Assembly: GCA_023381945.1 (NCBI GenBank)
Contig: JAMCQY010000366.1
Coordinates: 1-26,759, forward strand
Direction: 5' to 3'
DNA length: 26,759 bases
Source: Deltaproteobacteria bacterium
GTDB lineage: Bacteria > Desulfobacterota > Desulfobaccia > Desulfobaccales > 0-14-0-80-60-11
Both the position numbers and the translations under genes were made by a program. Below are positions 14,225 through 22,381 of this stretch, piece after piece. Position 1 is the stretch's first letter, and each line of letters opens with the position of its first letter. Under the pieces are notes generated by a model, which ran no database searches, was not told the origin of the DNA, and worked only from the letters and a program-made list of their open reading frames with translations.

Positions 14225-14926
14225 ATGGTCAAAATCATCGGGCACCGCGGCGCTCCCAGGGAAGAGCCGGAAAATACCCTGCGATCTTTCAGGAACGCCC
14301 TGGATCTGGGGGTGGCGGCCATAGAATTGGACGTCCATCTCACTCGGGACGGCCGCCTGGCAGTGATCCACGACGAGACCCTGGACCGTACCACCAACGG
14401 CCACGGTCTGGTGCAGGACTTCACCCTGGCCGAACTGCAAAATCTGGACGCCGGCAAAGGGGAGTCCATCCCCGCCCTGGAAGAAGTTTTGGAACTGACC
14501 CGGGGGCGGGCTCATTTGCTGGTGGAAATGAAACAGCCCGCGGCTGCCGATGCCCTGCTGGTATTCTTCCGCCGCCACCAGGCCTTCGACGCGGCAACGG
14601 TCATCTCCTTTTGGCATCCGGCCGTCAAGACCCTGAAAGAGGTGGAACCGCGGCTCCAGACGGGGGCCCTATTGGTGGGCCGCCCCGCCGACCCGGCCGG
14701 GTTGGCCCGGGCGGCCCGGACCAGTACGCTGGTCCTGAACTATCGATACGTCGACCGGGACCTGGTGGATACCGTACACCGGAAAAGGATCGAAGTCATC
14801 GCCTGGAATATTGATGACCCGGAAATTCTTGAACCGTATCTGGCCCTGGGCCTTGACGCCATTTGCACCAACCGGCCCCGGGAGATTATTGATTATCTGA
14901 ATAACTTTTCCAAAACTAAAAACTGA
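14225..14926 (+). CDS. Glycerophosphodiester phosphodiesterase (GDPD family)
   Basis: It hydrolyses glycerophosphodiesters to glycerol-3-phosphate and an alcohol. The TIM-barrel signature is clear: HRG at residues 7-9, EPENT around 14-18, the metal ligands E34 and D36 in AIELDVHLT, and H49 in VIHDETLDRTTNG. VEMK follows, and near the C terminus AWNIDDPE and DAICTNRP complete the family pattern. There is no signal peptide, so it is probably cytoplasmic, more like UgpQ than periplasmic GlpQ. It is 233 residues long. The next gene starts 11 bases later and carries acyl ligase and acyltransferase domains, suggesting an operon for phospholipid turnover. The last codons (FSKTKN) come from a heptamer-like A-rich repeat. 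Confidence 0.95.
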   Translation: MVKIIGHRGAPREEPENTLRSFRNALDLGVAAIELDVHLTRDGRLAVIHDETLDRTTNGHGLVQDFTLAELQNLDAGKGESIPALEEVLELTRGRAHLLVEMKQPAAADALLVFFRRHQAFDAATVISFWHPAVKTLKEVEPRLQTGALLVGRPADPAGLARAARTSTLVLNYRYVDRDLVDTVHRKRIEVIAWNIDDPEILEPYLALGLDAICTNRPREIIDYLNNFSKTKN

Positions 14927-14931
14927 AAAAT
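14911..14931. repeat. Short heptanucleotide repeat at the 3' end of the phosphodiesterase gene
   Basis: CAAAACT, AAAAACT and GAAAAAT are three consecutive A-rich 7-bp units that span the stop codon and fill most of the spacer before the next gene. Only three units are present and the composition is simple, so this is the weakest of the four arrays. Confidence 0.4.
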
Positions 14932-14937
14932 GTTCTC

Positions 14938-17631
14938 ATGGCTGACACTCCTGAAACCTTAACCGGCCTCCTCTCTTTGGCGGCCCGCGATGCCCCCGAC
15001 CGTATCGCCATTATTTATCAAGAAGGCGACGCAGTTACAAAATATACCTACGATCGCCTTTACCGGGGCAGTCTGGCCGTGGCCGGCTGGCTCCAACACC
15101 ACGGGGTGCAACCGGCCGACCGGGTGGCCATTCTTCTGGAGAACCGTCCGGAATGGCCGATGAGCTATTTTGGGGTGCTGCTGGCCGGGGCGGTGGCGGT
15201 GCCCCTGGATCCGGTTTCCCGTTGGGACCTGATCTCTTACGCCTTGGAGCTGACCCAGGCCAAGGCCGTCTTCACCTTTCCGCAGTCCCATCTTTCTCAA
15301 CTACAGGAACTTCCATTCCTGGAAAAGGTCGTGATGGTGGGGGAACCTGCGGGCTCCGGCGGCAAAATCGTTAATTTTTCAGAAGTCCTGGAATTCCCGG
15401 CAAACGAAGCCGGCCTTCCCGTTCTGCAGGCCGATGATCTGGCCTCCGTTATTTTTACCTCGGGCACTACCGGGGTCCCCAAAGGGGTGATGCTCACCCA
15501 CAAAAACTTTTGCGCCAATTTCCAGGGAATCGCCCGGCTCAACGTCATCCGGTCGGATGATAATTTCCTTGCCATTCTGCCTTTGCACCATGCCTTCCCC
15601 TTCACCGCCACCCTGATTACGCCTCTGTTTTCCCGGGCCAGAATCACCTATCTGGATACCCTGAAAGCCGAGGCCATCCTGAGATGCCTCAAGGAACAGG
15701 GTGTGACCATTTTGGTGCTCACGCCCCAGGTCCTCCAGCATTTCTATCAAGGCATGCAGCGCCAGTTGCGCCGGATTCCCTGGCCGTTGCGGCCCCTGCT
15801 GCTGGCTTATCTCAATTTTTCCTGGCGGCTGGCCCAATGGGCAGGAATAAATCCCGCCGGGCCGCTGCTCCGAAAATTCCGCGGCGCCGTAGGCAAGCAG
15901 TTCCGCTTTTTCGTCAGCGGCGGCGCCAAACTACCCGAGTCCCTGGCAGAGGATCTGGCAAGACTGGGATTTACCGTATTGGAAGGTTACGGCCTCACTG
16001 AGACCGCACCGGTGGTGACTATCAATCCTCCGGGGGCTGTACGCCTCGGTTCGGCGGGCCGGCCCTTGGCCGGGGTGGCAGTCCGGATGCTCGACCCCGA
16101 TTCCGAGGGCATCGGCGAGGTTCTCATCCGGGGGGACAACGTCATGAGGGGATATTACCGGAATGAAACCGCTACCCGGGAAGCCCTCAAAGACGGTTGG
16201 TTTCACAGCGGCGATTTGGGCCATCTCGACCACGAGGGCTATCTTTACCTCAAGGGACGGATTAAGGACATTATCGTGCTGGCCTCCGGCAAGAACGTCT
16301 CCGCTGAGGAAGTGGGGCAGTACTATCTCCAGGCCCCCTCCATCAAAGAAATTTTTGTAACCACCGACCCTGGCAGTGAAAAATTGGCCGCGGTGGTGGT
16401 GCCGGACCTGGATTTTTTTCGCCGGACCGGGGAAGGCGACATTTACGGCAAAGTGAAGTGGGACCTTGATCTGCTCTCCCGAGGTCTGGAACCTTACAAA
16501 CGGGTCCGGGATCTCGTGTTAATCAACGAAGAACTGCCCAAGACCAGGTTGGGAAAAGTCAGGATTCACGAAGCCCAGCGCCTCTACCAGGAGCGGGCCG
16601 GCAAACAATATGCCGCTAAAAGCCCGGCCCTGGCCGAAGGCTTATCGGAGGTAGGCCAGGCCGTGGTGCAGGTGCTGAGCCGGCGCCTCGGGGACGAGCG
16701 CATCTCGCTTGACGACCATCTGGAACTGGATTTGGGTCTGGACTCCCTGGGAAGGGTGGAACTACTATCTTCATTGGAACACAAGTTCAATCTCACGATC
16801 AAAGACCACGAATTTCTCGAAATTTTCACGGTCCGGGAACTCATCGGTTTTATTGAAGCGAAGCACCCTGAACTGGCCCGGGACCAACTTAAAGAGCCGC
16901 TGGCTTGGGACGATATCCTTAAGACCGAGCCGCTGCCGGCCTTACTAAAGCATCTCGGCATGAACGGTGGGTTCCAGGCCAGGCTGGTCACCCGGGTATT
17001 GGTGTCGGTCATGAGCTTTTTGTTTAAATGGCTGTTCGACCTCAAAGTCTACGGGCAGGAGGGCCTCAAGGAGCAGGGTTACATCCTCTGCCCGAACCAC
17101 GCCAGCTTCCTGGACGGCTTCATCCTGGTCTGTGCAGTTCCCGAGTCCTTACGGTACCGCTTGTTCTCCCTGGGATACGCTCGCTACTTCGACGTTCCGG
17201 TGCTTCGGTCGCTCCTCAAACTGATCCGGGTGATTCCGGTGGACTCGGCGCGCAACGTGGTGGCGGCCATGCAGGTGTCCTCCTTTATCCTCAAAAACGG
17301 CCAGATTTTGTCCATCTTCCCGGAAGGCGCCCGGAGCCCCAGCGGCGAGGTGGGCCGATTCAAGCGGGGTGTGGCCATTCTGGCCAGGGAATTGGACGTC
17401 AAGCTGGTCCCGGTTTATATTCAAGGCTCCTATGCCGCCTGGCCTGCCGGCGCCAGCCTGCCCCGGCCGCATCCCCTCCGGGTCGTCTTCGGCCGGCAGT
17501 TTCTTTGGCAGGAACTGAAGGAGCGGGGTCTGGCGATTGATCCCGGCGCCTCAGACTATGACGCCATTCGCCAGGGTTTGCGGGCGGAGGTTTTGAAGTT
17601 GAAAGAGACCTTGGAAGGAAACGGGTTTTAA
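14938..17631 (+). CDS. Fused acyl-CoA/acyl-ACP synthetase, acyl carrier and PlsC acyltransferase
   Basis: An 897-residue protein with three domains. Residues 1-550 are an adenylate-forming ligase: P-loop TSGTTGVPKG at 174-183, YGLTET at 351-356, SGDLG near 424-428, catalytic Lys540 in KTRLGK. Residues about 565-645 are an acyl carrier domain with the phosphopantetheine Ser603 in LGLDSLGR. Residues about 690-897 are a PlsC-type acyltransferase with NHASFLD (His721, Asp726) and FPEGARS (794-800). E. coli Aas has the acyltransferase first and no carrier domain, so order and content differ. The likely role is activating free fatty acids, loading the built-in carrier, and reacylating lysophospholipid or acylating glycerophosphates at the membrane. 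The preceding phosphodiesterase supports a lipid role. The ATG at 14938 lacks an obvious ribosome binding site. Confidence 0.93.
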   Translation: MADTPETLTGLLSLAARDAPDRIAIIYQEGDAVTKYTYDRLYRGSLAVAGWLQHHGVQPADRVAILLENRPEWPMSYFGVLLAGAVAVPLDPVSRWDLISYALELTQAKAVFTFPQSHLSQLQELPFLEKVVMVGEPAGSGGKIVNFSEVLEFPANEAGLPVLQADDLASVIFTSGTTGVPKGVMLTHKNFCANFQGIARLNVIRSDDNFLAILPLHHAFPFTATLITPLFSRARITYLDTLKAEAILRCLKEQGVTILVLTPQVLQHFYQGMQRQLRRIPWPLRPLLLAYLNFSWRLAQWAGINPAGPLLRKFRGAVGKQFRFFVSGGAKLPESLAEDLARLGFTVLEGYGLTETAPVVTINPPGAVRLGSAGRPLAGVAVRMLDPDSEGIGEVLIRGDNVMRGYYRNETATREALKDGWFHSGDLGHLDHEGYLYLKGRIKDIIVLASGKNVSAEEVGQYYLQAPSIKEIFVTTDPGSEKLAAVVVPDLDFFRRTGEGDIYGKVKWDLDLLSRGLEPYKRVRDLVLINEELPKTRLGKVRIHEAQRLYQERAGKQYAAKSPALAEGLSEVGQAVVQVLSRRLGDERISLDDHLELDLGLDSLGRVELLSSLEHKFNLTIKDHEFLEIFTVRELIGFIEAKHPELARDQLKEPLAWDDILKTEPLPALLKHLGMNGGFQARLVTRVLVSVMSFLFKWLFDLKVYGQEGLKEQGYILCPNHASFLDGFILVCAVPESLRYRLFSLGYARYFDVPVLRSLLKLIRVIPVDSARNVVAAMQVSSFILKNGQILSIFPEGARSPSGEVGRFKRGVAILARELDVKLVPVYIQGSYAAWPAGASLPRPHPLRVVFGRQFLWQELKERGLAIDPGASDYDAIRQGLRAEVLKLKETLEGNGF

Positions 17632-17665
17632 TTTTCACCGAGTTGAGGTAAGATAGACGACGGGA

Positions 17666-17709
17666 GTGCCAGGAGGGCGGCCCAGGGGGTCGCCCTTACT
17701 TTATGGCAC
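17666..17709. repeat. Palindromic element in the aconitase leader
   Basis: Outer arms GTGCC (17666-17670) and GGCAC (17705-17709) enclose inner arms AGGGCG (17674-17679) and CGCCCT (17691-17696). It sits 22 bases before the aconitase ATG. It could be a dispersed palindrome or a leader hairpin. The frame is open upstream through it, but the ATG after it fits the family N terminus. Confidence 0.55.
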
Positions 17710-17731
17710 CCCCGGAAATCGAAAGGAAGAT

Positions 17732-19651
17732 ATGGGCAAGACTATCGTAGAGCAAATCATGGCGGCGCACCTGGTGTCCGGGGAACTGGTTCCTGGCTCC
17801 GAGGCGGCCCTGAAGATTGATCATACCCTGACGCAAGACGCCACCGGCACCCTGGCCTACCTGGAGTTTGAGGCCATGGGGGTGGAGCGGGCCCGGCCCG
17901 AGGTGGCGGTGAGTTACGTGGATCACAACCTGTTGCAGACGGATTTCCGCAACGCCGACGACCATCGGTTTCTACGTTCCATCGCGGCCAAATACGGCCT
18001 CTATTTTTCGCCCCCCGGCAACGGCATCTCCCACCAAGTGCACCTGGAGCGCTTCAGCGTCCCGGGCAAGACCATGCTGGGCTCAGACAGCCATACCCCC
18101 ACAGCCGGCGGCGCCGGCATGCTCTCCTTCGGGGCCGGTGGCCTGGATGTGGCCCTGGCTTTGGCGGGACAGCCTTTTTATCTAATCGTGCCGGAGATTA
18201 TCGGGGTTCGCCTTACCGGCCGCTTTCCGGCCTGGGTATCGGCCAAGGATGTTATCCTGGAGTTGCTGCGGCGGTTGACGGTCAAGGGCGGCCGCGGCAA
18301 AATCCTGGAGTTTTTCGGCCCGGCCCTGCGCTACCTCAGTGTGCCGGAACGCTCCGCCATCACCAATATGGGAGCGGAGCTGGGGGCCACCACCTCCATC
18401 TTCCCGGCGGACGCCCAGACCCGCCGGTTCATGGCCCTCCAGGGCCGGGAGGCGGATTTTCGGGAGCTTGCGGCCCAGGGTCGTCCTGAATATGCCGGAA
18501 TCCAGGAAATCAATCTTGACGAACTCGAATCCCTTATTGCCCAACCGAGTTCACCGGATAACGTGGCGCCGGTCAAGCAGCTCACGGGCACCCCGGTGGA
18601 ACAGGTGCTCATCGGCTCCTGCGGCAACTCCTCCTTCCGGGACCTCATGGTCGCGGCCCAGGCCCTGAAGGGCCGCCGGGTGCACCCCCGCGTGGCCCTG
18701 GAGATCAATCCCGGCTCCCGGCAGGTCCTGGAAAACCTGGCCCTGGCTGGCGGCCTGCTGCCGCTGCTGGAGGCCGGGGCCCGGGTGATGCCGCCGGGCT
18801 GTTGGGGCTGCATCGGCATGGGGCAGGCCCCGCCCACGAACGCGGTGTCGGTGCGCACTTTCCCCCGAAATTTCCCCGGCCGCAGCGGCACCAAGGACGA
18901 TAAGGTCTATCTGGCCAGCCCGGAAACTGCCGTGGCTGCGGCCATTTTCGGCGAATTACGCGAACCGCGTTCCCTGGGGGAGGCCCCCCGGGTGGCCGCG
19001 CCCCGGCATTACCTGGTGGACGGGCGGGATATCGTTACGCCGCCGCCGGCCGGAACGCAGGTGGAGGTGGTGCGAGGGCCTAATATCGTTCCTTTCCCGC
19101 AATTATCGGCGCTGCCGGAAACCTGGCGGGGAGAGGTCTGGCTGAAAACCGGAGACAACGTCACCACCGACGACATCCTGCCCGCGGGCAGCCAGATCCT
19201 GCCCCTGCGCAGCAACCTGCCGGCCATCAGCCAGTTCGCCTTCACCCGGCTGGACCCCAAATTTCCCCGGCGGGTCGAGGGCCGCGGCGAAGGGGCCATC
19301 ATTGGCGGCGAGAACTACGGTCAGGGTTCCTCCCGGGAGCACGCCGCCCTGGCGCCCCGCTACCTGGGCGTGCGCCTCAAGCTGGTGAAGAGCTTTGCCC
19401 GCATCCACCTGGCCAACCTGATCAATTTTGGCATCCTGCCCCTGACCTTTGAAAATCCGGAGGACTACGATCTTCTCAAGCAAGGCGAGACCCTGGAATT
19501 GCCCGGCGTCCGGCGGCTCCTGCTGGCCGGCGTCGATACCCTGCCCTTGAAGCTTGACGACCGGGAAATCAGGGTGAGGGTGGAGCTGTCGGCCCGGCAG
19601 CGCCGTCTGGTGGCGATGGGCGGCGCCCTGAATCTGGCTCGGGAAGCGTAG
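17732..19651 (+). CDS. Aconitate hydratase, monomeric 639-residue type
   Basis: The [4Fe-4S] enzyme that interconverts citrate and isocitrate. The N-terminal MGKTIVEQIMAAHLVSG and the SDSHTPTAGGAGM block fit the short aconitase type found in archaea and many anaerobic bacteria. Cluster ligands are Cys297 (IGSCGNSS), Cys357 and Cys360 (GCWGCIGMG). The swivel domain holds GDNVTTDDILPAG and the active-site serine stretch YGQGSSREHAA near the C terminus. The motif around Cys297 has Gly where Thr is usual (GSCTNS), and Trp-Gly between the last pair where Gly-Pro is usual. I chose ATG 17732, preceded by AAAGGAAG, because upstream codons translate a repeat. Exact gene symbol not assigned, since acnA and acnB names refer to longer types. 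Confidence 0.94.
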   Translation: MGKTIVEQIMAAHLVSGELVPGSEAALKIDHTLTQDATGTLAYLEFEAMGVERARPEVAVSYVDHNLLQTDFRNADDHRFLRSIAAKYGLYFSPPGNGISHQVHLERFSVPGKTMLGSDSHTPTAGGAGMLSFGAGGLDVALALAGQPFYLIVPEIIGVRLTGRFPAWVSAKDVILELLRRLTVKGGRGKILEFFGPALRYLSVPERSAITNMGAELGATTSIFPADAQTRRFMALQGREADFRELAAQGRPEYAGIQEINLDELESLIAQPSSPDNVAPVKQLTGTPVEQVLIGSCGNSSFRDLMVAAQALKGRRVHPRVALEINPGSRQVLENLALAGGLLPLLEAGARVMPPGCWGCIGMGQAPPTNAVSVRTFPRNFPGRSGTKDDKVYLASPETAVAAAIFGELREPRSLGEAPRVAAPRHYLVDGRDIVTPPPAGTQVEVVRGPNIVPFPQLSALPETWRGEVWLKTGDNVTTDDILPAGSQILPLRSNLPAISQFAFTRLDPKFPRRVEGRGEGAIIGGENYGQGSSREHAALAPRYLGVRLKLVKSFARIHLANLINFGILPLTFENPEDYDLLKQGETLELPGVRRLLLAGVDTLPLKLDDREIRVRVELSARQRRLVAMGGALNLAREA

Positions 19652-19947
19652 AGAAATCTTTAATCAGCGATGATGACGAAATTAATTTAAAAAAATTGTT
19701 CCATTAAATGGGGGGTGATAATTTTTTTCGGAACTCTATTCCTTCTGCTCCATAAAATGTCCATATACCCAAGCCAGGACTAGCTGAACGGTGAAAAATA
19801 AACGGTTAATAAAAAGATTTAACCTTAATTATCATTGGTTGCATTTTAATTAAGTTTAGGTTTATTATCACCTTTGACAGGATTTGCGTCACATGATCAC
19901 AACTAGTAGAGTCGTTTTCCTCTGTGGCGCGGCGGGAGGTGGGCAAC
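19652..19947. other. AT-rich gap of about 300 bp upstream of the CxxC protein gene
   Basis: The stretch is far richer in A and T than its neighbours and holds no ORF. It contains a possible promoter (next entry) and a second TTGACA at 19874-19879 with no good -10 partner. No terminator is seen for aconitase. Confidence 0.5.
19839..19868 (+). promoter_or_regulatory. Possible promoter for the CxxC protein gene
   Basis: TTGCAT (19839-19844) and TATTAT (19863-19868) are 18 bp apart in an AT-rich region, about 80 bp before the ATG. Support is the sequence match alone; AT-rich DNA gives chance matches. Confidence 0.3.
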
Positions 19948-20568
19948 ATGGGCCTGTTTAAGAAATTGTTCGGCGGTGGAAGCGCCGCCGAAGAGCCTCA
20001 GTTTGAGATAGTAGAGAATAACATCTCCACCGACTTGGTCAGATATCAGGTAAGGGTGAGAAAACACGGCCAGGAGATGTATGCCGAAGAACTGTTTCAG
20101 GCCGCCACCAAACCCAAAGATCTCCAGTTCGGCCGGTTTTACCTGTTGAACGAAAACCCGCCCAAGCTCCACTTCGCCCCCACCATGGAACAGGCGCTTA
20201 ACTGGTTCAAAGGCCGTAACTTACCCAAAGACGGTTATTACAATATCTTTTGGGGCGAGGAAGTGACCTTTGCCTGCAGCGTCTGTGGCAAAGAAGTCAA
20301 ACAGCCATTAAATATTACCAAAGTGGAAAAGTGCACGGTCAGCACCCACGTGCCGATGTACATGGAGATCATAGGCTGGCGGGTGATCGAAGTGGCTTGC
20401 GACCTGATGGGTCCCGGGTTTCCCAGCAAGATTCTGGACATGTTCAAGACCAAGCCGATCGTCAAGTGGCTTAATCCCATCACCAAGTACATGTGTGAGG
20501 GGTGCGCCCATCGCCTGATGACCATGGGCCGGCAGGATGAGTTGGAAGAATATGTAGTTTTTCAATAA
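19948..20568 (+). CDS. Unrecognised 206-residue protein with two CxxC pairs
   Basis: I do not recognise the family. The N terminus MGLFKKLFGG is short, basic and amphipathic, followed by a Gly/Ala/Glu linker. A middle part (about 20-105) looks like a mixed alpha/beta domain. CSVC at 110-113 and CEGC at 183-186 could bind one zinc ion, with further cysteines at 129 and 151. There is no signal peptide or membrane segment. The ATG at 19948 follows GGGAGGT by seven bases, preferred over the GTG-type start at 19924. It stands alone with its own strong terminator and an AT-rich upstream region, so it is probably monocistronic. A zinc-ribbon-stabilised cytoplasmic protein is the most I can say. Confidence 0.8.
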   Translation: MGLFKKLFGGGSAAEEPQFEIVENNISTDLVRYQVRVRKHGQEMYAEELFQAATKPKDLQFGRFYLLNENPPKLHFAPTMEQALNWFKGRNLPKDGYYNIFWGEEVTFACSVCGKEVKQPLNITKVEKCTVSTHVPMYMEIIGWRVIEVACDLMGPGFPSKILDMFKTKPIVKWLNPITKYMCEGCAHRLMTMGRQDELEEYVVFQ

Positions 20569-20594
20569 CTTAACCTGATATGTTGACCCAAAGC

Positions 20595-20638
20595 GGAGGG
20601 CCGGAGACTCGCCGTCAGTCTCCCCCCTCCTTTTTTCT
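20595..20638 (+). terminator. Intrinsic terminator after the CxxC protein gene
   Basis: GGAGGG (20595-20600) pairs with CCCTCC (20625-20630), and GGAGAC (20603-20608) with GTCTCC (20618-20623), followed by TTTTTTCTTT. It lies 26 bases after the stop codon. Confidence 0.9.
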
Positions 20639-20764
20639 TTTGGGGGCATCTGGGGGGCGTCTTGCAGGCGCTCATTTGAATGCTTGAAATACTGCCCTGA
20701 CGCTCTTAACGTTGAGGCATTATGAGCAAATTTTTATCCCCACCGAGAGCCAGAGGTTAGAGAC

Positions 20765-22186
20765 ATGACTACCAAAGGTTGTTTTATCAACGGACGCTGG
20801 CTGGAAACCGAAAATCGTCTTCAGGTCCGCTCCCCATGGTCTGAGGAGACGGTGGCGGAGGTCTCCCTGGCCGGCGCGGCGGAGTGGGAAGCGGCCATCG
20901 GCGCGGCCCAAAAGGCCGCCAAAGTCTTTCGGACCTTTTCCAGTCAGGAGCGCCGCAGCCTGCTGGAAAAACTGACCGCCGGGGTATCGAGTCGCCGGGA
21001 GGAACTGGCCCAAACCATCGTCCTCGAAGGCGGCAAGCCCGTCACCTACGCCCGGGGGGAGATGCGTCGGGGGGTGACCACCCTCTCCCTGGCCGCGGAG
21101 GAAGCGGCCCGGATCGGCGGGGAAGTCCTGCCCCTGGATTTAACCGCGGCTACCAAAGGGCGCTGGGGCCTAACCAGGCGGTTTCCCGTGGGGCCGGTGT
21201 TGGGCATCACCCCCTTCAACTTTCCGTTCAATCTGGCAGCCCACAAGGTTGGCCCGGCAATGGCTGCGGGCAACCCCATTATCCTGAAGCCGCCCTCCAA
21301 GACCCCCCTTACCGCCCTGAAACTGGCGGAGATCTATGCAGAGGCCGGGCTGCCCGAAGGCCTGCTCCAGGTTCTACCCAGCACCACCGCGCTCACCGAA
21401 AAGGCGGTGGCCGACGACCGCTTCAAGGCCCTGTCCTTCACCGGCAGCGCCGCGGTGGGCTGGCGCCTGAAGAGTTTAGCCGGCCGCAAGCGGGCTATCC
21501 TGGAATTGGGCGGCAATGCCGCCTGCATCGTGGATGCCGATGCCGATCTGGCGTACGCCGCCCAAAGGTCCGCCATCGGCGCCTTCGCCCACGCCGGCCA
21601 GATCTGTATCGCGGTTCAACGCCTCCTGGTGCACCGGCAGGTCTATGAGCCTTTCAAAGCAGCCTTTCTCGACACTATCCACCGGGAAATCGTCGCCGGC
21701 GATCCTTCCCGGGAAGAGACCATCGTCGGACCCTTCATTGATCTTGACGTGGCCGCCAGGGTCAGGAGTTGGGTCAAAGAGGCCTTAGACAGCGGCGCCC
21801 GGATGCTGGCCGGCAACCTGGGCGCAGGAAACCTCATGCCACCGGTAGTTCTGGAGGACGTCCACCGGGACATGAAGGTCTGGAATTGCGAAATCTTCGG
21901 GCCGGTGGCGACCCTGACCCCATTCAACGACTTCGCCGAGGCCCTGGCCCTGGCCAACGACAGCGACTACGGCCTCCAGGCCGGAGTCTTCACCAATAAC
22001 CTGAACCATGCCTGGCTGGCCTTCGAGACCCTGGAAGTGGGCGGCGTCATCATTAACGACGCCCCTATTTTCCGCCTGGATCATATGCCCTACGGCGGCG
22101 CCAAGGCCTCAGGCCTGGGCCGGGAAGGCCTGCGCTACGCCATCGAGGAACTCACTGAACAGCGTCTGCTGGCGTTGAAGGCGTAA
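20765..22186 (+). CDS. NAD(P)-dependent aldehyde dehydrogenase family protein
   Basis: A 473-residue member of the aldehyde dehydrogenase superfamily, which oxidises aldehydes to acids with NAD or NADP. Visible features are the transition-state Asn152 in ITPFNFPFN, the cofactor-site KPPSKTPL at about 175, FTGSAAVG at about 225-232, the general base Glu247 in ILELGGN, and the nucleophile Cys281 in AGQICIAVQR. The C-terminal EIFGPVATLTPF and YGLQAGVFTN complete the fold. The NxPFN and GQICIAVQR style resembles lactaldehyde, glycolaldehyde or phosphonoacetaldehyde dehydrogenases more than the classical fatty aldehyde type, but the substrate cannot be fixed. The ATG at 20765 has AGAGGTTAG upstream. 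No partner gene lies nearby. Confidence 0.94.
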   Translation: MTTKGCFINGRWLETENRLQVRSPWSEETVAEVSLAGAAEWEAAIGAAQKAAKVFRTFSSQERRSLLEKLTAGVSSRREELAQTIVLEGGKPVTYARGEMRRGVTTLSLAAEEAARIGGEVLPLDLTAATKGRWGLTRRFPVGPVLGITPFNFPFNLAAHKVGPAMAAGNPIILKPPSKTPLTALKLAEIYAEAGLPEGLLQVLPSTTALTEKAVADDRFKALSFTGSAAVGWRLKSLAGRKRAILELGGNAACIVDADADLAYAAQRSAIGAFAHAGQICIAVQRLLVHRQVYEPFKAAFLDTIHREIVAGDPSREETIVGPFIDLDVAARVRSWVKEALDSGARMLAGNLGAGNLMPPVVLEDVHRDMKVWNCEIFGPVATLTPFNDFAEALALANDSDYGLQAGVFTNNLNHAWLAFETLEVGGVIINDAPIFRLDHMPYGGAKASGLGREGLRYAIEELTEQRLLALKA

Positions 22187-22356
22187 TGAGTCCGAAGGGA
22201 AAGGTGATACTTATACCGGGGCCAAAAAGAGCGCCGGACTCGAGGCGGGCGGCTACCTTTCAGGGCAGGAAACCGTCATGACGGAAAGGATGCAAAAACT
22301 TTTAAGCCCACAAGGCATAGCGGGACCACGGGCTAAACCCAGCGGTCCCCCGGAGC
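22187..22356. other. Convergent gap with several inverted repeats, possible structured RNA
   Basis: The gap between the aldehyde dehydrogenase and universal stress genes holds GAGTCCG near 22,189 with its complement near 22,240, a perfect 12-bp palindrome CCGTCATGACGG at 22273-22284, and a nested hairpin at 22322-22349 (GGGACC and GGTCCC outside, GGG and CCC inside). I could not match it to a known RNA family. Confidence 0.4.
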
Positions 22357-22381
22357 AAAAAAGTTTTTGGGAAACTTTTTT
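22357..22381. terminator. Bidirectional terminator between convergent genes
   Basis: AAAAAAGTTT (22357-22366) and AAACTTTTTT (22372-22381) form a 10-bp AT-rich stem with a TTGGG loop, T-runs on both strands. It lies between the convergent aldehyde dehydrogenase and universal stress genes and overlaps the stop codon of the latter. The stem is weak in GC, though the GC-rich hairpin at 22322-22349 may add to it. Confidence 0.55.

Noticed and set aside
22240..22350. A possible c-di-GMP (GEMM) riboswitch, suggested by GGGCAGGAAACC and GATGCAAA
   Set aside because: The order and spacing of the conserved blocks do not fit, and no gene lies downstream on the plus strand.
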